Below, in pieces: positions 1-5,971 of a stretch of 7,633 nt of DNA (within the stretch, counting starts at the first letter, position 1; each line of letters opens with the position of its first letter). The stretch is from CAZVCG01 sp964649675. Lineage in GTDB: Bacteria > Pseudomonadota > Alphaproteobacteria > UBA9219. A program made the position numbers and the translations under genes. The notes beneath the pieces were generated by a model. It did not search any database, was not told the origin of the DNA, and was given only the letters and a program-made list of their open reading frames with translations. The stretch covers positions 1 to 7,633 of the forward strand of contig CAZYPX010000091.1 of the NCBI GenBank assembly GCA_964649675.1, read 5' to 3'.

Positions 1-143
1 TTCACCCCTCTCCTCAACTGTGTAACACTCTCTGTTTGCTGGGCTGCTGAGGGACGATATATGCATTCGTCGCCGGCAAAGGCACGATCACCGCAACACA
101 AGATGAAGACCAACAGCAAGAACACCCTTTTTTTCATAAACAT
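1..143 (-). CDS. Exported protein of unknown function, N-terminal part only
   Basis: The gene starts at 143 on the minus strand and stays open to the left edge, giving 47 residues. What is visible is a classic Sec signal peptide: a basic start (MFMKKR), a hydrophobic core (VFLLLVFILCC) and a signal peptidase I-like site AFA|GD at residues 21-25. The mature part begins GDECIYRPSAAQQTESV and is not recognisable. A second ATG two codons later (137) is equally possible; a GGAAAG stretch upstream suits it slightly better. The two cysteines in the core do not make a good lipobox because no small residue precedes them. The gene follows the truncated glycosyltransferase on the same strand after 38 bases, so they may be co-transcribed. 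The protein probably acts in the periplasm or outside the cell. Confidence 0.6.
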   Translation of the reverse strand, partial: MFMKKRVFLLLVFILCCGDRAFAGDECIYRPSAAQQTESVTQLRRGV

Positions 144-181
144 GCTTTCCGGTATCCTTTTATGCCAAACCAAACCAGCAA

Positions 182-466
182 CTAATGCCCCATGCCCGGG
201 TTTAAAAAGTTTTTAATCTCCGGATAAGCCGCGCCGACAAACGCCCTCAACCTCTCATCCGCCGCCGCCTCGTGGATGGCCCGAAGGTTCAGGTTTCGCT
301 CGCATTCGGCCAGAGCTTGCCCTTTTACCGAAAAAGGCAAAAAAGGCTTTTGGGGCGGGGCGTTGCGCGGCAAGGCTTGCTTACAATGCGCCACGATCCT
401 GTCCGCCCATTCTTTGCGTGACAACGCATCGATGACCATGCCGCCGACTCTGACTTTTTTAACCAT
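182..466 (-). pseudogene. Truncated WecG/TagA/CpsF-type glycosyltransferase with an EpsI-like tail
   Basis: The reading frame encodes 94 residues from ATG 466. Residues 4-30 (VRVGGMVIDALSRKEWADRI and on) look like the start of WecG/TagA/CpsF glycosyltransferases, which add N-acetylmannosamine-type or other sugars to lipid carriers in polysaccharide synthesis. Residues 42-66 (FLPFSVKGQALAECERN, then LRAIHEA) fit the next conserved block, usually FxxNGQxLAxAxRDPxFRxA. The catalytic core expected after this block is absent. From residue 69 the sequence changes to ADERLRAFVGAAYPEIKNFL, which resembles the C-terminal tail of the neighbouring exosortase/EpsI protein (ADARLRIFLNAAYPLIRETL; 12 of 20 identical). 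The full family is about 240 residues or more, so this is most likely a deletion fusion and not a working enzyme. An upstream in-frame ATG at 556 would add 30 basic residues and overlap the exosortase start region, so it is less likely. The family call is from memory of motifs. Confidence 0.5.
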
Positions 467-558
467 AGCCTGTTCTTTCGCTTGTTTTGTTTTCTTGCGC
501 TCTTTCCTTTCCGCGGCTGTTCGGGTTAGATAGGGAAGAAAGCAACGCCTATACACAC

Positions 559-562
559 GGGA
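559..562 (+). promoter_or_regulatory. Ribosome binding site that decides the exosortase start
   Basis: GGGA lies five bases before the GTG at 568. It is weak but correctly placed. The in-frame TTG at 487 has no purine-rich stretch before it and would lie only 20 bases from the start of the divergent gene. Confidence 0.4.
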
Positions 563-567
563 TTTCG

Positions 568-2133
568 GTGTCTTTTCTCGCTCCCCTTTTATCGCCTTGG
601 CGCGCCAATATCAACTTTTGGCTACTGCTTTTGTTGGCTCTTTTGGGGCTTGTCTCTCTGGCGTGGGACGGCCTTGTTAAGCTTCCGGCTTATTGGTCAA
701 GGGAAGAGTACAGCCACAGCTACCTTATCCCTCTGATTTCTATCATGATAGGCTGGCACAGGCTTGCCGAGAAGCGGCCTGTTCCGGCACCGACGTGGCT
801 TGGGGTTTGGGCCTTGGGAGCCGCGTTTTTCTTTCTCTCTTTCTCCTATATGGCATCTTTCGAGGCCTTGCTTAACTACAGTTTCGTGGTCGGGGTCATG
901 GGGCTTATCCTTGCCTTTTTCGGGAAAAGCGTTTTTGTTGCTTTGGCACCCGCCCTGTTCTTTCTTTTTTTCGCGGTGCCGTTGCCTCATGTCGTTCACG
1001 GCAATCTGTCCGTCCAGATGCAGCTTATCTCTTCGACCCTCGGCGTCGGGTTCCTGAAAGCTCTGGGTATCTCGGTTTTTCAGGACGGCAATCTGATCGA
1101 TCTTGGGCAAACACAACTGCACGTTGTTGAGGCCTGCAACGGGTTGCGTTATCTTTTTCCCCTCGCAAGTTTCAGTTTTCTTTTCGCGTTTTTGGCTCAG
1201 GATACGTGGATCAAGCGCATCCTGATCTTTCTCTCGGCCGCGCCGATTACCATCGTTATGAACTCTTTGCGCATCGCGATGATCGGCGTGACGACGACCG
1301 TTTGGGGATCTGCTGCAGCCGAAGGCCTTATTCACGTTGTAGAAGGTTATGTCGTTTTTTTGGCCTCATTGGCCGTTTTGGGGCTTGTGACGTGGGGTCT
1401 TCTTTGTCTCGGCAAAGGCGGGCGGTTCCGCTATGAATATGCAGGGCTGGCTTCGGGGCCTGTGCTGTCCTCAAAGCCGATGATTAGGGGGCCTGTTCTT
1501 GCGGCTGCGGCTTTTTGTTTAATCATGGCACCCGTCCTGCATTTAGGCCCGATCAAAAAAAGGGCCGAGGTTATTCCCGATCATCCAAACCTTTCAGTCT
1601 TCCTGAATCCTGTGCACGGCTGGCGGGGAACCACTTCTTTGCTTGAGCCTGAGGTCATCAAGACACTTGCGTTGACGGATTATTTTCTCGCCGATTACAA
1701 AAGGGAAGGACATAAGGCAAGCATCAACTTTTATCTCGCCTATTACAAAAGTCAGCATGTTCGCGCAAACATCCATGTGCCTTTAGGCTGTATCCTCGGA
1801 AGCGGCTGGCGTGTTGAACGACAAGAAATTGTGCCTGTTCCTTTGGACGGCTTTGGCCGCGTGCCTTTGAAACGCGTTTTAATTACCAAGGGCGGCGAAA
1901 GTGTCCTGTCCTATTATTGGCTTGATCAGCGCGGGCGCGTAGTTAACACCGCCTTCGCCAACAAATGGTACTTGTTTTTGGACGCCTTGACGGAGGGGCG
2001 CACTGACGGCGCTCTTGTCCGACTGGCTACGCCTATTCTCAAGGACGAAACGCCCGATGATGCGGACGCAAGATTGCGGATTTTTTTGAATGCAGCCTAT
2101 CCGCTTATCCGCGAAACGCTGCCGAAGCTATAG
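568..2133 (+). CDS. xrtD: Exosortase with fused C-terminal EpsI domain, XrtD-like
   Basis: Exosortases are inner-membrane cysteine transpeptidases that cleave C-terminal sorting tags (PEP-CTERM and relatives) from exported proteins. From GTG 568 the protein has 521 residues. Residues 1-300 are strongly hydrophobic with about eight membrane segments. The triad is visible: Cys190 in EACNGLRYLFPL, Arg235 in NSLRIAMIG, and His256 in EGLIHVVEGY. An extra hydrophobic segment (about 307-325) leads into an EpsI domain (about 330-494) with YYKSQ, a conserved-type Cys408 in HVPLGCILGSGW, YYWLDQRGR and RTDGALVRLATPI. The strings VPLPHVVHGNLSVQMQLIS and the EpsI fusion match my memory of the VPLPA-CTERM-specific XrtD family. 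Subfamily is less certain than family. GTG 568 gives the usual N-terminus (short lead, then FWLLLLLALLGLVSLAWDGL); TTG 487 would add 27 residues. No PEP-CTERM-like substrate is encoded in the window. Coding is more T-rich than in the division genes, partly because of membrane composition. Confidence 0.88.
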   Translation: MSFLAPLLSPWRANINFWLLLLLALLGLVSLAWDGLVKLPAYWSREEYSHSYLIPLISIMIGWHRLAEKRPVPAPTWLGVWALGAAFFFLSFSYMASFEALLNYSFVVGVMGLILAFFGKSVFVALAPALFFLFFAVPLPHVVHGNLSVQMQLISSTLGVGFLKALGISVFQDGNLIDLGQTQLHVVEACNGLRYLFPLASFSFLFAFLAQDTWIKRILIFLSAAPITIVMNSLRIAMIGVTTTVWGSAAAEGLIHVVEGYVVFLASLAVLGLVTWGLLCLGKGGRFRYEYAGLASGPVLSSKPMIRGPVLAAAAFCLIMAPVLHLGPIKKRAEVIPDHPNLSVFLNPVHGWRGTTSLLEPEVIKTLALTDYFLADYKREGHKASINFYLAYYKSQHVRANIHVPLGCILGSGWRVERQEIVPVPLDGFGRVPLKRVLITKGGESVLSYYWLDQRGRVVNTAFANKWYLFLDALTEGRTDGALVRLATPILKDETPDDADARLRIFLNAAYPLIRETLPKL

Positions 2134-2210
2134 GCCTTTACACAGGGCTTGGTCATCCTGACGACATCATCGCGGATATCTATCAAGCAATCCTGCTGGC
2201 GGTGAGATAA
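2133..2210 (+). pseudogene. C-terminal remnant resembling a Cys/Met-metabolism PLP enzyme
   Basis: Directly after the exosortase stop, in another frame, the bases read GLYTGLGHPDDIIADIYQAI, then LLAVR and a stop at 2208-2210. This resembles the extreme C-terminus of O-acetyl/O-succinylhomoserine sulfhydrylases and cystathionine lyases, typically (V/I)GLEHPDDIIADLxQAL. No start codon, ribosome site or upstream part of such an enzyme is present, because the upstream sequence in this frame lies inside the exosortase gene. It is best read as the end of a gene whose body was deleted when the exosortase was joined here. The match is short, so chance cannot be excluded. Confidence 0.4.
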
Positions 2211-2267
2211 TGGGATAAGTGGTTAGTAGCAGTTTCATGGTACCGGACTCCCGATTACAGCGCCTAT

Positions 2268-2336
2268 AATATCAATTGGTTAGTCTTGGCCGCGGGGCCA
2301 AGAAGGTCTGCAAAGCATTTTTGTAAGGTTGATATT
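2268..2336. repeat. Nested inverted repeat: outer 8-bp arms around an 8-bp hairpin
   Basis: AATATCAA at 2268-2275 pairs with TTGATATT at 2329-2336 (two more G-U pairs extend it inward). Inside lies a perfect 8-bp hairpin, TCTTGGCC (2284-2291), loop GCGG, GGCCAAGA (2296-2303). There is no T run directly after it, so it is not an ordinary intrinsic terminator. It could be a REP-like element or part of a structured RNA. Confidence 0.5.
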
Positions 2337-2342
2337 GGCAGA

Positions 2343-2377
2343 GGCGAGGCTTTTTTTGAGCGTCTCAAGGCCTCGCC
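2343..2377. repeat. Long GC-rich hairpin with a T bulge
   Basis: GGCGAGGC (2343-2350) pairs perfectly with GCCTCGCC (2370-2377). Within the loop, TTGAG (2356-2360) pairs with CTCAA (2364-2368) over a 3-base turn, leaving a T-rich bulge at 2351-2354. The total is 13 to 14 base pairs in 35 bases. It lies seven bases after the nested repeat, and the two may be one element. Confidence 0.5.
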
Positions 2378-2606
2378 GGAAGACGGATTTCGCCAACCGC
2401 CCCTGTTTTTCGACCGCTTTCGCTTGCGTTGCCCAAAATTCCGTTCTGCAAACGACCGCCGCCTGCTTTGAATATCCCATCACCAAGCCATCCCTGCAAA
2501 GATCGCTTTTTTTGAATAAGCTATCGTAAATTTACATGCTCAGGGCTGATAACTTGTTAAATTTTATGGTCAAAATTGGGTATATTTGGGCAAATCATCT
2601 TCCCGG

Positions 2607-2652
2607 GGTAAAGAAAAGCATTTTTCCTTACCTTAGCCACAATCTAAGGTAA
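2607..2652 (+). promoter_or_regulatory. Two mutually exclusive stem-loops in the ligase leader
   Basis: Hairpin 1 is GGTAAAGAAAA (2607-2617) with TTTTCCTTACC (2622-2632), 10 of 11 paired, loop GCAT. Hairpin 2 is TTACCTTAG (2628-2636) with CTAAGGTAA (2644-2652), nine perfect pairs, loop CCACAAT. Both need the TTACC at 2628-2632, so only one can form at a time. Hairpin 2 ends 16 bases before the ribosome site. No T run follows either hairpin, so simple intrinsic termination is unlikely. Hairpin 2 could equally be a protein-binding dyad in DNA. Its role is inferred from position only. Confidence 0.45.
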
Positions 2653-2667
2653 AGTTCCTGCATCATT

Positions 2668-2672
2668 GGAGA
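2668..2672 (+). promoter_or_regulatory. Ribosome binding site of the ligase gene
   Basis: GGAGA sits eight bases before ATG 2681. This favours 2681 over the in-frame TTG at 2666, which overlaps the site itself. Confidence 0.75.
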
Positions 2673-2680
2673 ATCGACGT

Positions 2681-5107
2681 ATGCGCATAGCAGTTATTTG
2701 CGGGGGTCCATCGGCGGAGCGGGGCATATCCCTGAACTCGGCGCGTTCAGTGATGGACCACCTGTCCCCGCTGGGCTGGAGCATCGTTCCCATCTACTGC
2801 GACACGCAAAAGAACTTTTACCGCCTGTCGCAAGGCCAGCTTTATTCCAACACGCCGTCCGATTTCGACTTTAAGCTCCGCCACGCCGCGCAGCCGATGA
2901 CGCGCGATGAATTTCTTGCCTCCTGCCGCGAGGTCGATTTGGTCTTCCCCTCCATTCACGGCGAGTTCGGCGAAGACGGCGAGCTTCAAAAGCTTTTGGA
3001 AGATAACCAGATTCCGTTCGTCGGCTCGTCGTCCGAAAGCTGCGCGCGCATGTTCGACAAGGCCCGCGCCAACGAAACGCTGGCCGCGCACGGCTTTGCC
3101 ATTCTTCCGCACTGCCGCGTCGCCAAGGACGAGCCGGACGGCGTCATTCGGGAAAAGATCAAAGCCTTTTTCGCGAAGCATGACGTGAAAAAGGCCGTCG
3201 TCAAGCCGACCGCCGGAGGATCAAGCCTCGGGGTCGCGACCGCGTTCTCGCCCGAAGAGGCAGCCGAGAAAGCCCTGCATCTCTTCGCTTTGGGCCGCGA
3301 TCACGCGGCGATGGTCGAGCCGTATTGCGAAGGACAGGAATTCACCGTTGTTGCCCTTCAGGGGCCGGACGGCAAACCGGTCGCGCTCGTCCCGACGGAA
3401 ATCGAGCTGTCCGACGACACGTCGTCGATCTTCACGTTCCGGCACAAGTACCTGCCGACATGCCGCGTAGCCTATCATTGCCCGCCACGTTTCCCCGACG
3501 ACGTGGTGGCGCGCATCCAGCGCGTCGCCGAAGTGCTGTTTTTCTTTTTCGACATGCGCGACTTCGCCCGTCTCGACGGATGGTGGCTTAAAGACGGACG
3601 CATCGTGTTTTCCGATTTCAACCCGATCTCGGGCATGGAACAGAACAGCTTTCTCTTTCTTCAAGGTTCGCGCATCGGATTCAGCCACGGCGACATGCTG
3701 AGCTATGTCGTCGCCAACGCAGCGCGGCGAAATGGCATACCCGTGAAGGAGAAAACGTCGGCCAAAAACAAGGACGCGCGCAAGGTCGCCGTTGTGTTCG
3801 GCGGCACGACAGCCGAGCGTCAGGTCTCGCTGATGTCCGGAACGAACGTCTGGCTCAAGCTGCGCCATGCTGCGGCTTATATGCCCGAGCCTTACCTTTT
3901 GGCGTCGGACAACGAGGTTTGGCACTTGCCCTACAGCTATACGCTCAGCCACACCGTCGACGAAATCCTTTTCCATTGCGCCGAAGCCGACAGTCTCGGC
4001 GCACGCCTCATGAAACTCGTTCCGCCCATCCGCCAGCGTCTAGGGCTCCCCCCGATGGTTTCAAGCGACGACTTCATCCCCAAGCGCATGACTTTTGACG
4101 AATTTTGCAAGAATGCGCGCCATGACGACGCCTTCGTGTTCCTTGGCCTGCATGGCGGCAACGGCGAAAACGGCACGATACAGCGTATCCTTGAGCGCGA
4201 AGGCCTCCCCTACAACGGATCAGGCCCAACGGGTTCGTGTCTGTGCATGGATAAGGACACAACGGGCAAAATCATCCGGAATCTGAAAGACCCCCTGTTG
4301 ACCTCGGCCCCCAAACTGGTGCTTTCGCTCCACGATTATATGGCTTCGCGCACCCCCGACAACCTGTGGGAATACGCCTGCGCTCAGCTTGAATCCTCGG
4401 ATCTCATCATCAAGCCCGCGGCCGACGGCTGTTCGGCCGGCGTGGTGCGGCTTCAAACCCCGCAGGACCTGTGCCTTTACCTTCAGGCGCTCGCCAACAA
4501 GGACAGCATGCTTGTTCCCGAAACGTTGTCGCAACAAAAAGACATTGTGGAGTTGCCTTCCAACGTCGATCTGCTTTTGCTCGAGCCCTTCATCGCCACC
4601 GACACGATCATCATCAAGGACAACGAGCTTTCCTACAGCCGCAAAAACGGATGGGTAGAGTTGACCGTCGGCGTGCTTGAATGCGGCAGTGCCTATCATG
4701 CCCTGAACCCCAGCATCACCGTCGCGCAAGGCGACGTGTTGTCGCTTGAGGAAAAATTCCAGGGCGGAACCGGCGTCAACCTGACTCCTCCGCCGCCCTT
4801 CATCATCAGCAAGGATCAAATCGGCATCATTCGCGCGAAAACGGCTAAGGCCGCCGAATCCCTAAGCATCGAAGGTTACGCACGAATCGACATCTTCTTT
4901 AACATATCGACCAATCAGGTCATGGTGATCGAAGCGAACTCCCTGCCCGGCCTTACGGCTTCCACGGTCATCTTCCATCAGGCGCTTGCCGAAAACCCGC
5001 CCATGGAGCCGCGCGCGTTCCTTGAAAAGATCATAGGTTACGGCTTGTCCCGCTTTGCCGTCCCAAAGGCGTCGGGCCGTCCCAAACGCCAACGCTCCGG
5101 CACATAG
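2681..5107 (+). CDS. ddl: Double-length D-Ala-D-Ala ligase-like protein with two ATP-grasp units
   Basis: D-alanine-D-alanine ligase joins two D-Ala with ATP for peptidoglycan precursors in the cytoplasm. A normal ligase has about 300-370 residues; this one has 808, with two complete units. Unit 1 (about 1-350): GGPSAERGISL (Glu13), HGEFGEDGELQ (93-103), Lys175 in KPTAGGSSLG, Arg297/Asp299 in ARLD, and SDFNPISGM, where the usual metal-binding Glu is Asp312 and Asn314 is kept. Unit 2 (about 367-792): GGTTAERQVSL (Glu379), HGGNGENGTIQ (491-501), Lys578 in KPAADGCSAG, where the usual serine of the GSS loop is Cys584, YARIDIF (Arg735, Asp737), and the fully conserved-type IEANSLPGLT (Glu751, Asn753). 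A charged linker (about 354-366) joins the units, and the last 15 residues are basic. Both units keep most catalytic residues, so neither is plainly dead, but each has its own changes. Ddl normally acts as a homodimer; this could be a covalent pseudo-dimer, or one unit could make another dipeptide or depsipeptide. ftsQ follows after 21 bases, the normal ddl position in the dcw cluster. Confidence 0.88.
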   Translation: MRIAVICGGPSAERGISLNSARSVMDHLSPLGWSIVPIYCDTQKNFYRLSQGQLYSNTPSDFDFKLRHAAQPMTRDEFLASCREVDLVFPSIHGEFGEDGELQKLLEDNQIPFVGSSSESCARMFDKARANETLAAHGFAILPHCRVAKDEPDGVIREKIKAFFAKHDVKKAVVKPTAGGSSLGVATAFSPEEAAEKALHLFALGRDHAAMVEPYCEGQEFTVVALQGPDGKPVALVPTEIELSDDTSSIFTFRHKYLPTCRVAYHCPPRFPDDVVARIQRVAEVLFFFFDMRDFARLDGWWLKDGRIVFSDFNPISGMEQNSFLFLQGSRIGFSHGDMLSYVVANAARRNGIPVKEKTSAKNKDARKVAVVFGGTTAERQVSLMSGTNVWLKLRHAAAYMPEPYLLASDNEVWHLPYSYTLSHTVDEILFHCAEADSLGARLMKLVPPIRQRLGLPPMVSSDDFIPKRMTFDEFCKNARHDDAFVFLGLHGGNGENGTIQRILEREGLPYNGSGPTGSCLCMDKDTTGKIIRNLKDPLLTSAPKLVLSLHDYMASRTPDNLWEYACAQLESSDLIIKPAADGCSAGVVRLQTPQDLCLYLQALANKDSMLVPETLSQQKDIVELPSNVDLLLLEPFIATDTIIIKDNELSYSRKNGWVELTVGVLECGSAYHALNPSITVAQGDVLSLEEKFQGGTGVNLTPPPPFIISKDQIGIIRAKTAKAAESLSIEGYARIDIFFNISTNQVMVIEANSLPGLTASTVIFHQALAENPPMEPRAFLEKIIGYGLSRFAVPKASGRPKRQRSGT

Positions 5108-5116
5108 CCGTTTCAT

Positions 5117-5121
5117 GAGGA
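5117..5121 (+). promoter_or_regulatory. Ribosome binding site of ftsQ
   Basis: GAGGA precedes ATG 5129 by seven bases. An out-of-frame ATG at 5122 lies between them and is too close to the site to compete. Confidence 0.65.
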
Positions 5122-5128
5122 ATGCGTC

Positions 5129-5971
5129 ATGGCCCGCTTAAAGCAACGCTACCGCGGAAGCGTCACACAAAACGCGCCCTCGCGGCGCGAAAAGCCGCAG
5201 GGCTTGCTGTTCAAGGTTCGCGTGGTGTTGATGACGACGATTTTCGGCTTTTTTGTCATCTTGTCCTTATGGATGTGGATAAGCGGATGGGGGGCGCTCA
5301 AAATCGACCAGCTTTTCGAAAAAAGCCTGACCTTGACCCAAAAAGCCGGTTACGCCGTGACCGACATCGTCGTCGAAGGCCGCCGTTATACCGAAAAAGA
5401 CGATCTTTTCAAAGCGCTTGGCGTTGCCTCGGGTTATCCCGTTCTCGTTTTCGATGCCGAGAAGGCGCACGCGCGCCTTGCAAAACTGCCCTGGATTGCA
5501 AGCGCAACGATCGAACGCCGCTTACCCGGAACCCTCTATATAAGGCTGACCGAACGCCAGCCCATGGCGCGCTGGCAGCACGGCAATGTTACAGAAGTCA
5601 TTGACCGTGAAGGCAAAGTTCTTTCGGCGGCCAACCCCGAACGTTTTTCCGGTCTTTTGCTTGTCGCTGGTGACAACGCGCCGGAACAAACGGCGGATTT
5701 GTTACTTTCCCTTAAGAATTTCCCCAATATATTGGCGCGCGTAAAAGGCGCCGTTCGCGTAGGCGAACGGCGTTGGAATTTACATTTGGACACAGGTCAT
5801 CTGGTGCGCTTGCCCGAACACAACATGCCCGACGCCCTTAAGCGCCTTGAAGAACTGATAACGGAACAAAACATTCTTGATCGAGGGATCGCCAGTATCG
5901 ATATGCGCGTTCAGGAAAAAGTCATCCTCGACCCCGATCCGGAAACCACCGCAGGAGGGCATCAGCCTTGA
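5129..5971 (+). CDS. ftsQ: Cell division protein FtsQ
   Basis: FtsQ is a single-pass inner-membrane protein that links early and late divisome proteins by binding FtsB/FtsL and others in the periplasm. The 280 residues show the family layout: a short basic cytoplasmic tail (1-31), one membrane segment (about 32-52, VVLMTTIFGFFVILSLWMWI), a POTRA domain (about 75-143) with VTDIVVEGRRYTEKDDLFKA, LPWIASATIERRLPGTLYIRLTE and RQPMARW, and the FtsQ/DivIB beta domain (about 145-262) with EVIDREGKVL and a final DMRVQEKVIL strand. The basic tail and length are usual for alphaproteobacteria. It lies 21 bases after the ligase gene and overlaps ftsA by four bases, so translation is probably coupled. No regulation is visible beyond that. 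Confidence 0.93.
   Translation: MARLKQRYRGSVTQNAPSRREKPQGLLFKVRVVLMTTIFGFFVILSLWMWISGWGALKIDQLFEKSLTLTQKAGYAVTDIVVEGRRYTEKDDLFKALGVASGYPVLVFDAEKAHARLAKLPWIASATIERRLPGTLYIRLTERQPMARWQHGNVTEVIDREGKVLSAANPERFSGLLLVAGDNAPEQTADLLLSLKNFPNILARVKGAVRVGERRWNLHLDTGHLVRLPEHNMPDALKRLEELITEQNILDRGIASIDMRVQEKVILDPDPETTAGGHQP
5953..5959 (+). promoter_or_regulatory. Strong ribosome binding site of ftsA inside ftsQ
   Basis: AGGAGGG lies eight bases before TTG 5968. The near-perfect site compensates for the weak start codon and supports a start in the TTGA overlap with the ftsQ stop. Confidence 0.8.

Larger units (their letters stand above)
2211..2680. other. Gene-free region with structured repeats and a leader
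   Basis: I see no credible gene here. Short frames exist on both strands (for example 2280-2486 minus and 2329-2529 plus), but they run through strong inverted repeats and lack ribosome sites. The left half holds palindromic structure (2268-2377). The part from about 2520 is AT-rich and probably contains the promoter of the division operon. TATATT at 2581-2586 is a possible -10 box, but TTGTTA at 2554-2559 is 21 bases away, too far for a normal -35, so no promoter is assigned. Confidence 0.6.

Noticed and set aside
487..567. TTG 487 as the exosortase start
   Set aside because: There is no ribosome site, the 27 extra residues do not resemble exosortase N-termini, and it would leave only 20 bases to the divergent gene. 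GTG 568 fits better, though 487 is not excluded.
697..1335. Minus-strand frame of 212 codons
   Set aside because: It lies entirely antisense to the exosortase membrane domain; its charged composition is the mirror of hydrophobic codons.
2280..2486. Small minus-strand frame of 68 codons
   Set aside because: It reads through two strong hairpins, lacks a ribosome site and matches no family I know; a repeat element explains the region better.
2666..2680. TTG 2666 as the ligase start
   Set aside because: It overlaps the GGAGA ribosome site that serves ATG 2681, and MRIAVICGGPSAER is the normal ligase start.
3221..3976. Long minus-strand frame of 251 codons
   Set aside because: It is antisense to the clearly conserved ligase gene, has no ribosome site and shows no recognisable motif; GC-rich coding DNA often leaves such open frames.
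5122..5604. Plus-strand frame of 160 codons starting seven bases before ftsQ
   Set aside because: It overlaps the POTRA-encoding part of ftsQ in another frame and its Arg-rich product has no family features. The ribosome site fits ATG 5129 better.
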